Assembly (NCBI RefSeq): GCF_028858725.1 | Contig: NC_084773.1 | Location: forward strand, 6,438,350 to 6,502,349 | Direction of reading: 5' to 3' | Length of the DNA stretch: 64,000 nucleotides | Source of the DNA: Colius striatus | Taxonomy: Eukaryota > Chordata > Aves > Coliiformes > Coliidae | Shown here: positions 1 to 10,900 of the stretch, piece after piece | Position numbering within the stretch: the stretch's first letter is position 1 | How the letters are laid out: each line of letters begins with the position of its first letter | Position numbers and translations under genes: made by a program | Notes under the pieces: model-generated | The model's database searches: none | What the model was told of the DNA's origin: nothing | What the model saw: the letters and a program-made list of their open reading frames with translations, nothing else

Positions 1-225
1 GTGATGCCAAGGAAAATAGAGCAAAATGAAGCTTTCAGAAAGAGAGAGAGCTTCTTCAGAACTGATCCACAACTCAGGCTGATTAGAGGTAAACTAGTCT
101 GGGTCCCAGAATACAAAGAGAGCCGAGAATACGAAGTTGCTGGTGGCAGCACTGTATGAACTCTGGTAAATGGTAGGAAGTGGATCTATGAAAAATGGAA
201 GTCTCATATATAGTTAATTACTTAC

Positions 226-315
226 CTTGATGTTTCTGACATGTGTTACCAAAAAGTCTGATGATGCAAAGGCTGGAATTAATAATAAAATACAAAGCAA
301 TAGATGGTTTTCCAT
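226..315 (-). CDS. Candidate signal-peptide first exon of a secreted protein (possibly ITIH family), partial
   Basis: On the minus strand an ATG at 315 opens a 30-codon reading frame that ends exactly at a consensus donor (CAAG|GTAAG, donor at 221-225). The product begins MENHLLLCILLLIPAFASSD: a short polar start, a hydrophobic core at residues 5-17 and small residues at a plausible signal-peptidase site near residues 17-19. This is what a first exon of a secreted protein looks like. In mammals the neighbour of NEK4 on this side is the inter-alpha-trypsin inhibitor heavy chain cluster (ITIH1/3/4), whose genes encode liver-secreted proteins, so an ITIH gene is the best positional guess. Nothing in these 30 residues is diagnostic of ITIH. 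The rest of the gene lies beyond the left edge, and bases 1-225 look like intron. TATA-, FOXA- and HNF1-like sites lie just upstream and fit a liver gene. Confidence 0.4.
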
Positions 316-355
316 TTTGGAGGAAAAAAAAGGTGAGGTTCCAGTTTGAACGATG

Positions 356-400
356 CTTATAAACATATAACACTTTGTTTACTGAGTGTTAATAAATAAC
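356..400 (-). promoter_or_regulatory. Candidate liver-type promoter: TATA, FOXA and HNF1-like sites
   Basis: Read toward the minus-strand exon at 226-315, three motifs occur in order. GTTAATAAATAAC (388-400) differs from the HNF1 consensus GTTAATNATTAAC at one position. TGTTTAC (376-382) is a FOXA-type core. TTTATAAG (reverse of 356-363) is TATA-like and lies about 40-50 bp before the ATG at 315. HNF1 and FOXA together are typical of hepatocyte promoters. The reading rests on motif matches only; a TSS near 325-335 would leave a very short 5' UTR. Confidence 0.4.
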
Positions 401-542
401 CCAGTGTGAAAAGTGGGATTAAACATTAGGCATTTGGGAAAAATCAAATACTGAATTTTGATTTAGCACAATCTGCAGAATCTTATTGCAGAATTTACAG
501 ACTATTTTAGCAATGTCTCTTCTAGGTAGTATCTCCAAGCAG

Positions 543-609
543 AAATTGGGAGTTGGACTAGCTGATCTCTAAAGGTCCCTTCCAATCCCTACCATTCTAT
601 GATTCCATG
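543..609 (+). repeat. CR1 LINE 3'-end fragment
   Basis: The segment carries the hallmark CR1 3' terminus: GGACTAG..GATCTCTAAAGGTCCCTTCCAA followed by ATTCTATGATTCCATGA. Only about 65 bp remain, so it is a strongly 5'-truncated insertion. It lies between the candidate left-edge gene and the NEK4 CpG island. Confidence 0.85.
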
Positions 610-1440
610 ACATTCAACAGCTGTTTCTGTACAGACAACTGAGACTGATCTCTCTTCCAGACTCACCTCTTTCCAAAAAAACCCACCATCTCTCCGAGAT
701 CTTCTAAAAGTTGTCCCTGGATCAGATTTATTGCTGCAGTAAGAGCTTGCAGTTTCCTAAACCCATTTCTGTTCCTCTTCCAAAATTACCTTTTGTGATC
801 TTGCCTATCACTCAGGTACACAATTTAGGTGACATTATTTTCCATGTGTTCTGACTAGTCCAGAGACTTTGTATTACAGGCCTTCCCATTCATCTTCACG
901 GCTGAAAGCCGGGTCCAAGCTCTCAGGGTCTTGCATCTTGTGCAATCAATACCCATTCAGTCTGCTGCTGCTGTGTGATTTTTCTTATTTATTATCTTTA
1001 CAGTGTTAATTCTCTCTTAATCTTTTTAACCCGTTTCAGCTCCTCCATTCCATGAAACATAAACTTTGTGGGCTGCGAGTTAAAACTCAGGTTTCCAGCA
1101 TTCAGGGTATTTTGTTCAGCAGCCAGCTTTGTGAGGTGCACAGCGGTGTGAGGGACACAGGAGGACAGGATCAGGAGCTCCTTTTAAACCAGTGTGTTTT
1201 TAAAACCAGTTCTCAGCCCCATCCAAAGGTGACAGGATAGCTCTGCAGGGCAGCCGTGCTCTGCCAGGCCTCTCCATTGCCCTCACCCCCGGGCACACTT
1301 GGTGCTGTGGGGGCAGGTGGTACAGCTGCCCATAGCGCTGTCATTCTGTCCCCCGCCCTCCCCGGGGCTGGTCTGATGTAGCAACACGCCAAGGATCTTC
1401 TTCAGACTCTCTTTTTGAAGAAACAGCTTCGTTTTTCGAG
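610..1440. other. Intergenic stretch upstream of NEK4, no gene seen
   Basis: Between the CR1 fragment and the NEK4 CpG island I see only unique, AT-moderate sequence. Short open frames here (for example 1052-1240 on the plus strand) have no recognisable homology and no splice context. Confidence 0.6.
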
Positions 1441-1990
1441 CCTTAACAAGAAGGCAAGTCTGCGTCGCCGTTTGCCTCACACCGCCCTCAGCCTCCCTGC
1501 CCACTCTTAACATGGCCGCCGTACCCGCTTCCAAAATGGCCGCCTGAGCGCCGCGAGGCGCTGACACCATGGAGCCGCTGCGGCCTATAAGGGGGCGACG
1601 CAGGGATCTCCACGGCAACGGCGGCCGCGGTACCGGACAGGCGGGTCTCGGGGGTTCGGGCCTTGACGGGAGCCGTGGTCGGACGGCGGAAGGATGTCGC
1701 TGTCTGCCTACTGCATCCTCCGAGTTGTGGGGAAGGGCAGCTACGGGGAGGTGAACCTGGTGCGGCACCAGCAGGACAACCAGCAGGTAGCGAGGGGTTG
1801 GTCGTGGGAGGAGGCTCGGCTGCGGCGGGGGCCGTGGCTTAGCGTGCGGGAAATGGCCGTGGCCTCCTCTAGAGGAGTACAGCGGCTGTGGCCTGGTTGC
1901 GGGGGGGCGACTGCCGTCCAGGCCGCAGCATGCGGCCCTTGACGCCATCCCGGCACGACCCGGGCTGCGGCCTGGTGTGGGGATGCAGCT
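1440..1990. promoter_or_regulatory. NEK4 CpG-island promoter
   Basis: GC content and CpG density rise sharply here and the island spans the first coding exon of NEK4. It holds two copies of a YY1-like element, AACATGGCCGCC at 1509-1520 and AAAATGGCCGCC at 1533-1544, starting 24 bp apart. A TATAAG sequence lies at 1585-1590. An ATG at 1569 in a near-perfect Kozak context (gacaccATGG) opens a 61-codon frame that overlaps the NEK4 start in another phase. Whether that ATG is transcribed depends on the start site. Confidence 0.75.
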
Positions 1991-4900
1991 GTGCCGTGAC
2001 CTGGTGCCAGTGCTGCTGCAGCCCCGTGAGCTGGGCTTGCCTGCCCGGGTATTCTTGTTTTCCTGCCATGTCTATGGAAACTTTTACTAAAGATGCGGGG
2101 AACAGTTTTCTCCTTTGTCTCCCTCTTTTAACCTCAAAAAACTCCCCACCAAGCACCTAAAATCCTCTTTTAAAAATTTCATTTAACTAAAGCTGCTTTT
2201 TTAAAAAGAAGAAAACAACCCCAAAACTATAATGTCTTGCTTTACAGAGTAAAGTTTGGCTTTGATAGCCCTTGGGGTGTCAGGAAAGTACAGCCTGCTG
2301 TTTCTAGTGTGAGGCAGAAAAGGTTGCACTCAGCTCGTAACTGTATAGTCTCATTGAGACGTACACACATGGTGGGGATAAAAGTGATAACAAGGATGGA
2401 AAAAAGAGCTTCCAGCCTTGGCTTTTGCTGGCATTAACTTTGCTGGAGGAAGATGGGCTTTGTGTTTGCTCTCTCGACTGTGGCAGAACCTGCAAAGTTT
2501 TGGTTATGCCAGAGTTCAAGTGTTCTTCGCCTTTTTGTTGGAAATTTCAAATAATCATCTTGCCTGGCCAAAACAGGCATGATTGATAGAAAATGCAGCA
2601 GAATAAAGAAATGGGGATGGAGAACCTCCACAGAGCAGCACCGCAGAAACATTGAGCATGAGCTTTATGCCCAGGATTTGACTAGAGATAGTGGGTGAAG
2701 CATTTGTGATCAGAGGGTGCGTCCTTTCTGGATGAAGGCAGCGAGGAGGCTGAATCCCTAGCACCCATGGGCTGGGTAGCAGCGATGGCAGCACTTGTTC
2801 CCTCTAGGCCAGTCACCGCAGTACATAGTCCAATGTCCAAAAAGAGTTGCTAACTTCGTTGCCCTAAAAGTAAACAGTGTATTGAGGTTACTTTCAACTG
2901 TATACACATCCTTGGATTTCACTTCTTTGTCATGCTGCTGGTCATTAAAATTGGCAAGAGCCTGGCTTCCTTATGTTATTTTAAATATTTGATGCATTTT
3001 GCTGCGTCTTATCTTTTGCCAACTTTTATAAACTTTCTTCTGTAGCAGCATGAACGGGATTTTTTTGTTGTGGCTTTGACAGAGTGCTTCGTGTTCAGTG
3101 AAAGACATTGCATTTCATTTAAGTGTATCTGCTCTTAACTGGATGCTGGGTTTTTTTTTGTGGAGAACGTCAGTTGCCTCCAAATGTTTAAAACAAAACA
3201 AAAAAATCCAATTAATAGATGATTTGGATACAAATAAGTTGGAAGTGTGTTGCAGTAGAATGCATCTTGCTACATGCATGCTTTTTGCATTTTGGTGGTA
3301 TATTGTGTGAAAACAGATGCTGATATAAAGCTAAAACACTTTGGTTTCCATGCCCAAAGATACAGTTGTAGTTGATGTGTCACGTGGAATACAGTAGTTA
3401 CAACACTTCTGTTTTATTTTAAACTTGGGTAGTGCTGTCCACAGTTTCATTATATTCCTTTTGAGAGCTTTGCACAGGTTATAAGAATTGTCTAATATCC
3501 AGCAGACTTCTGAAACACAAAATCATATAGGAGCACAAAATAGGGACAGTCTTCCTGAATGGTAAATAAGTGTGCTGGACTAAATTAATAGGGGCAGCCT
3601 GGGACATAGATACCCAAACAATTGCCAAGGACACTGAAATGCAGTAAGTCCAATTTATTTTGGATGTTTCAGTTTAGAAGCTCTCAGGTGGAGTCAGATG
3701 TATACTATGGCATGATTGTTCTGTGGAAAGCTGATGCCCTAAATGTGATTACCACAGAATTTCTGTCAGGAAAGGGGCCAGGTGTGACCTCAGTGTTGGT
3801 GCTGCGTGTGATGAATGCGTGCTATGGATTTTATTGTCTCATCTTCAGATTCAGTTTGAGGGTTTGTTTTTTTTTTTGTTAAAACCTGAAATTCCTAAGA
3901 TCCATTTGACATAGTGCATGTTATGACAGTAAACAACAGCTTTCCTCTGTAGTTTTAAAAATTTCTAAATTAATCTTAACATAGAATAAAATAAATTTAG
4001 GAATGAGCATAAGACCTTTTGGCTCTTTCAGTATAACCAAGAGTCTCTATTTCCCTGTAGTAGTTCATTCTTAGTTTTTTGAGGAATTGTTTTTTTTCAG
4101 TGTGTCCCTTACTGACCTTAGTCCTCCAACTGCACCTCTATTTACTACATTTCTTTTTCTGACAGAGGCTTTTTTCCTATTGTCCCATGCTTTGCTGTCT
4201 GTTCTGCCTTGGGGATCTTCTGCCAGGTACAAGTGTAAGAAAAGAATGAGCAAGCCTGAAAAGCTCAGCAGCATTCCTTTGTGCATTCAGAAATGAATAT
4301 TTGTACATTCATTGTGAATATGACAATGGGAAATTTGTAATCTAAGCCTTGAAACTGAGATTTTTAGCAACTTTGTTAGCCTTTAAAAGTATGTTTTATG
4401 TTCACTGGAGTTGTGATATGTTATTTCTTGAGTTTCTGATACTTTTTATAAAGATCATATGGTTTTTTTCTGAAAAAGTGAAGGCAAAATCCCACTTTAC
4501 CTTAATTGAAAGGAGCTGGGTTTGGTTTTCTAGCAGAGAAGAGCAAAATAAGTATAGCCAGATGACTGTCATCCCAGACATCCATTGTCATGTTTTGCAT
4601 TTTTCCTTAGTGTTACTATATTTTTGAAGTTAGTTTGGAAATGGCTTATTCTGAGAGTAACTGTGATGCACAAACAGCTCTTTCAGGCTTAAAAGATTCG
4701 TAATAGACACATATAAAATGACAGTAGAGAAAAAAAGATAAATGTGAACATTAGTCAAAAGGAAATAAACCACCACAAAGTTCCTGTGCAGAGTTTTATT
4801 CTGGTAGATGAATAGAATAGCCACACCTGTTCCATTTTTACAGCATAATGGTAGAAATTATGTATAACTGCTAGACAAATGGCAGTCTCTATATAGAATA

Positions 4901-7900
4901 ATGTGTGGAGGTGTCAAATACTGTGTTTCCTTCAGATGTGGATAATCTCCTGGGGCTTCTGCATTGTTACTTTCATCTTTCATGATATACCTCGCAATTT
5001 CTTTTACAGTATGTCATCAAAAAGTTAAACCTTAGATATGCTTCCAGCCGAGTGAGGAAAGCAGCAGAACAAGAGGCACAGTTGTTATCCCAGTTGAAAC
5101 ACCCGAACATAGTTGCCTACAGAGAATCCTGGCAGGGGGAAGATGGCCTCTTATATATTGTTATGGGCTTCTGTGAGGGAGGAGATCTGTATCAAAAACT
5201 TCAAGAGCGGAAGGGCGAACTTCTGCCTGAGAAGCAGGTGGTGGAGTGGTTTATCCAGATTGCCATGGCACTGCAGGTAAGATAAAGTATAACTGTCTCG
5301 CTTTCAGGTGGAAATTTAATTTCTCTCTTTCTGCATTTAAAAATCCCAGGGTTGGGCTGCAGACTTTGAATTCCAGTTTGGCTGGGTTGGCATCTAAATA
5401 CAATGGTTATTAGTACCTTAAAAATGTTCCCAGATTACAGCAGTCAAATTCACTGTTTTAGGTAAGAGATGGCTATCATGTTGTCTGTCTACCTCTGTGT
5501 CACAGCAGACAGTGGTAACCTCTAGGGTGTTTGCAATTCTAGTCTTACATGTTTCTTTGGTTTCAAGATTTACGTTAAACTTGCAAAACCTAGCTTAAAA
5601 AAGAAAAGGCAGATTATTTCAGAAGCATTTTTTGCTCTGTGGATTTGCTGGTGTTTTTTTCTTAATGGTAAATTTAGAGTACTAGTTCATCATTTCTGTT
5701 AAACCTTGTCTCTGTTGGAGGTTATCAAAGTTTAAAGACAATTATAGTAGTAAAGACCAGATATAAATGTTAACACTAAGAAAGAAATAAGCAATTTGAC
5801 AGAAAATGCTGTCTTAAAGTTGCCTGTTGTGATCAGACACATGCAAGTCTACAACACTGCCTCTTCTTATTTTTTGTAAGACTAAGTTTCTTCTCTGTTT
5901 ACACAAAGTTGACGTTATTTTTTCCACTGAAATTTTAAAGCTAATAAATGATTGTTATGGAGTGAAGGTAGCAGAAAGTGAGTTAAGGTCTGAGTCTTAA
6001 CTTTGCGTTTTTATTTCCTCTTTTCTGCTGGCTTGTTAGAGCCACAGAGGGAGACTTTGCTAATACAGTGCTAAGTTTTGTGTCTGTATCAGTCACATAG
6101 TGATCTCTGATAGTGATCTCTGTGTCTTTTCTGTGTTTGTATTACACCTCTTTGACTTGTGTATTGTGATTTTACTTTTCAGTGTAGAAGAACCAATTAG
6201 AAGTTACTTAACTCTATGTATATTTGGGTTTTTTTTCCCCTAGTATTTACATGGGAAGCACATTCTGCACAGAGATCTTAAAACTCAGAATGTTTTTCTG
6301 ACACAAGCAAATATAATCAAAGTGGGTGACCTGGGAATAGCCAGAGTGTTGGAAAACCAGTATGACATGGCAAGTACTGTCATAGGCACACCATACTACA
6401 TGAGCCCTGAGCTCTTTTCTAACAAACCCTACAACTACAAGGTAGAGTATGTTCGTGCAAGTGTTGTTATGCAAGTGTTGTTTCTATTTCTTTAGGCAAA
6501 TTATTTTATCTGAGAACATTACATTCTTATCTGTTGCCTTTCATTTCCTATTGCTTCCAACTCTCTTTACTGTCCCCAAAGACCAAGCAAAAAAATAGGG
6601 GAGAGATTTCCAGGAACCTTTATTTCTGGAACTATTTGCTGCAATAAATGAGAATTCATAGCATGTGATAAGTTATCACAGCCAAGGTGTTCAGCAGGCT
6701 GCCTCTACCTGTCACAGCAAGCCAATGTAAATAGCACTATCAGGCTATGTTAGCTGCATTTCCTAAATTTATTCTGTAACAGATAGAAAGCTTTATACCC
6801 AAAAATCTGTATTAGATGTAACAGCAGCTTTAAACAAAGAAAATTTTAAGTACAGAAATAAGCAATGTTGCTGTGGATTTAAAATATAACAAAATTAAGC
6901 AAATATGCTCTTGCTGCAAACCCTACACACCATAAATATAAGTGTCTACAATGAGCAAGGGCTGAGGGAAGCTGTTCTTCCAATGAAAAAGCAAGTGATT
7001 TTCATTTGCCACTTAGAGTCATGTTGTACTTAAAAAGAAAACAAACAAAAACTCCCTATAAAACATCAACTTTCCACACTTCTTGTCAGAGAAATATGAT
7101 GATATTTGGAAAAAAAAAAGTTCAGTAGATCAAAATTAAAAGGGTGAGACTGAAGCCAAAGTTTACAATGGAGTTTGGTCTTAATTAGTTTACTGTTATT
7201 AAAGGCCTCTTGAAAGCAGGTGACTAAATCTGGAGACAGAACTTCTACAATTAATAGTAAGTTCCCAAACATTTTTCTTCCTCTTTTTTTTCAGTCAGAT
7301 GTTTGGGCATTAGGCTGCTGCGTTTATGAGATGGCTACACTGAAACATGCCTTTAATGCTAAAGACATGAACTCTTTGGCTTACCAAATTGTCAAAGGAA
7401 AGGTAAACCCTTCCAAATTTTTTACCTATACTTGGATTTTGTGCCTAGAACTTGAGATTAATCTTTTCCAATCAGAAATACTGCATAGAGTTAAAAATGT
7501 TTTGCACGTTACTTGCATCATCATATATTTTGTAAATATTATTTCATTATAGTGTCTGATGTAATATCAGACCCAGGGAGTTACTCATTTGTAGATCATG
7601 TTACCCTTTTGTGTAACTAGTACATTAATTAATTTTCAAAGTTCTGCTGTGGTTTATTTTCTTAATTTGCTCCTGGATTAAGCGTTGTGCAAAAAATTAA
7701 ATAAATTAAAATTTATGTAAATTTTTTAAGCTTCTTCAGAGCACCTTAACTGCTGATATTAATAAAAAATGGCCAACAGTTCTCAGACAAAGCACTTGGG
7801 CAATTTTTATTCTGTTTGATGTTAAGCATATGGTAACTTTCAGCATATAAGCAATGGGACTACTTTTTATGCCAAGTACGTAATGGATTGTAACTGTCAT

Positions 7901-10900
7901 GCATAAATAATCTAGCAATAGCCCCTGCTGACAAATAATGATTAAGCATGCATTTCCTTCTGCAGTTGCCACCCATGCCAAAGGATTACAGCCCACAGTT
8001 GGTAGAAATAGTACGAACTATGCTCAGTAAAAAACCCGAGGAAAGACCAAGTATGAAAACGATATTGCGACATCCGTATATTAAGCACCAAATATCTTCA
8101 TTTTTGGAAGCCCTAAAGGCGTAAGATATTTTCATTTGAGTGATTCTGTGCAAAATATTCATGTTACTTTGGTCTTTGTTTTACAACTGTTACTATTTTT
8201 TGCAGCAGGATGAAACAAGGTCTGTGCAATTACAAAGCATGTGGACGTGGGAGTTCGAATGCAAACTGGTTTTGTTTCTGAAAATGCAGGATACACCTGT
8301 GCAATGGCTGAGGTTACACAGCTTATTCAGAGAGTTAGTTAGTATTTTCAAGGATGTGACAGAAAATACACATCTTTCCACATGGTTCTTCAGGGCCATT
8401 TATCACCTGAGAGTTGGAATACCAAGTTCCCTTTGAATATTTACTGATGTAATTATTTTTATCAAGTGTTAGTCATTATTTATTTTACTGCTTCCAGATA
8501 GGAGTGATCTTGGCGCAATGCAGAACAAGTGCACGTTGCTGGCAGAGTCTGAATGGTGTTTGTGAGCTCCTTCTAAGATGAAAGTTTGCATGTTGTGCAC
8601 AGTCTGTTGGAAAAGCCCAGTGTCTCATACTCTCTGTGTCTAAGCTGTGTAGTGAAGTGCATTTTTAAAATTAGTGTAATCTGGAGAAGTGTCTTAAAAG
8701 TCTTGCAGAGGGTGATTGAATGAGCAACTTTTATTTTCTTTACAGGAAAGAAGCCAAAAGTCACAAGAGAAAAGTGAATTCTAAATCAAACCATGCCCCT
8801 GAGCGAGCCAGGACACACAAAGTGGTGAGAGTGAGATTTTTTTTTTCCTTTCAAAACAACCCAAACCAATCCAACCCCATCTTGCTTTTGCTAGAGAAAA
8901 AAGAAATCAGTTTTATAAGAAGTGCCTTGAGTGTTTGTGAGAACACGGATCTGATTCCTAGCAATGTGTAAAATACTCCCATTAAGGAAAGAATTGTGTT
9001 TAGGCAAAAGCAGAAGTAAATAAACAGCAGCTAGTTGCAGTGTCTTGACTGTAAGATGTTAACTAAACAGCATCCACTTTTTCATTTGTGGGTTACTATG
9101 TTAATTATTGATGGAGTATTTTGAGGTCAAATGTTTTGTCAAAGATCTGATGACAGGTGGTAATAATTTTTAAATATAGGGTTTTGACTGGAAAAAAGAA
9201 GTGATTATAGATAAAAGCAAAAAATTATTGTTGGAATTCTTTCCAGTAGTTCAAACAAGTCTTTTGTAATGGTTAATCTCGTGCTTTTGTTCTATTTTCT
9301 GTAATGAGTCTGCTGTTCTGGGTTTAAGCTTTCAGTACTGAAGGAAACTGACCTGGAAATGCATTTATCTTTATTTCAAAGTCTATTTCAAGCAGATTTA
9401 ACTCATGATTGGCTCTTAAAATTTAGAGGGCTGCTGCACATGTTTTTCTGTGCAAGTAGGGCACTGCTAATGAAATTATTGAGAGACTTAAGGAGTTAGC
9501 AGCCTTGGCTTCAGATGTGCAAAGGCAACACTGTCAAGTAGTTTTAAGCTTGTGTCTAGGTGATGGGAGTCAGGCTGTTCTCTGTGATGTCCAATGATAG
9601 GACAAGGGGCAACAGGTACAAGCTGGAACGCAGAGGTTCCAAAGAAACAAGGGAAAAATTTCTTCACTGTTGAGGTGAGGGAGCACTGGAAGGGGCTGCC
9701 CAGATGGGTTGTGGAGTCTCCTTTTCTGGAGACATTAAAACTCATCTGGATGAGTCCCTGTGTGACCTACTCTAGGTGCCCCTGCTCTGGCAGGGGGGTT
9801 GCACTGAGTGAGCTTTCAAGGTCCCTTCCAGCCCTTACTCATTCTGTGGTTTTGTGAAATTCTGTTTTTACAGGGAACAACAGTTTTCTCTTCCATCTGA
9901 GAAGAAAGATGTTAATAATAGTTCTGTAACATCTTTGTTCTATGTTCTAAATAGGCCTGGCTAATCTCAAGTTGGTCCTGGTTTGGAAGGGGAGCTAATA
10001 GGTGATGACTGTTTTCTCATTGCATTTTGGTCTACAATGAGATTTTTGTACACACTCTTCTAATGAGAAATCATTATCTATTGTAGAACTTGGATTCTAC
10101 TGAGAAGCTGCTAGCACCATTTGTTCCTGTTGCAGTCCAAGTAAGTGTCCTCCTGTAGTAGCTTAACAAATGCTGGTATAGCAGTTATTTTTACTCTCTA
10201 TCCAGGAAGAGTTTGTTGTTGTTGTGACTTAGATATGTTAAGGTGGATTCAGTCCAAATAGTAAAGTGGCCTGTGTTGATTTTCTTAAAAGGTGTGTATG
10301 TGTAAATCTGCAAATGGCGTATCTACATTAAAAAAAACAATTTGTACTTACTAGGATGAGGTCTGTCCTGGAGCTTCAGTGGGTGCTCAGGAAAAAGTCA
10401 CCTCCCACTTGCAGCCTCTTAGTTCTGTCAGTGAACCTTCTCTCTCGCAGCATCAACAGAAGAAAACAGAGCTGGCAGAAGTTTCTTCAGAGAAGATGCA
10501 GGTACTAAAAAAATGTTTCTCCCCTTTCTGTTAAGACTCCTGCATTTTTTTTACCCTTTCAAAATGAAAACAATTTTCTTTATAAAAGGGTGGGGGTTTT
10601 AATGGAGTTTGTTTCATGTGCATCTGTACATGATGTTTGATAACAGAATGCAGAACACTCAAAGTGTCCTTTAGAAACACTCTGAGTAAATCTTTGAAAC
10701 TCTCAATAACCCTCGCAGGTGTGACGTGTGTGTGCCACATGATTATGGGCTTTGCTTTTGCTGGGGTACAGTCTTTCCTAGCAATTTCCATCAGGACTTG
10801 TCAGTGTTTGTGACAGCAAAATGTATAGCAGTACCTTTTTGACTTGTGGATAAGGCTACTAGTGGAAGGTGGTAGATTACTCCTAGTCCTTTAGACTGGA

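Noticed and set aside
1283-1948. 221-codon minus-strand frame over NEK4 exon 1
   Set aside because: CpG-island artefact antisense to the NEK4 first exon.
10001-10110. Possible C/D snoRNA in NEK4 intron 6 (TGATGA near 10004)
   Set aside because: The nearest CTGA lies in exon 7 and no terminal stem pairs.
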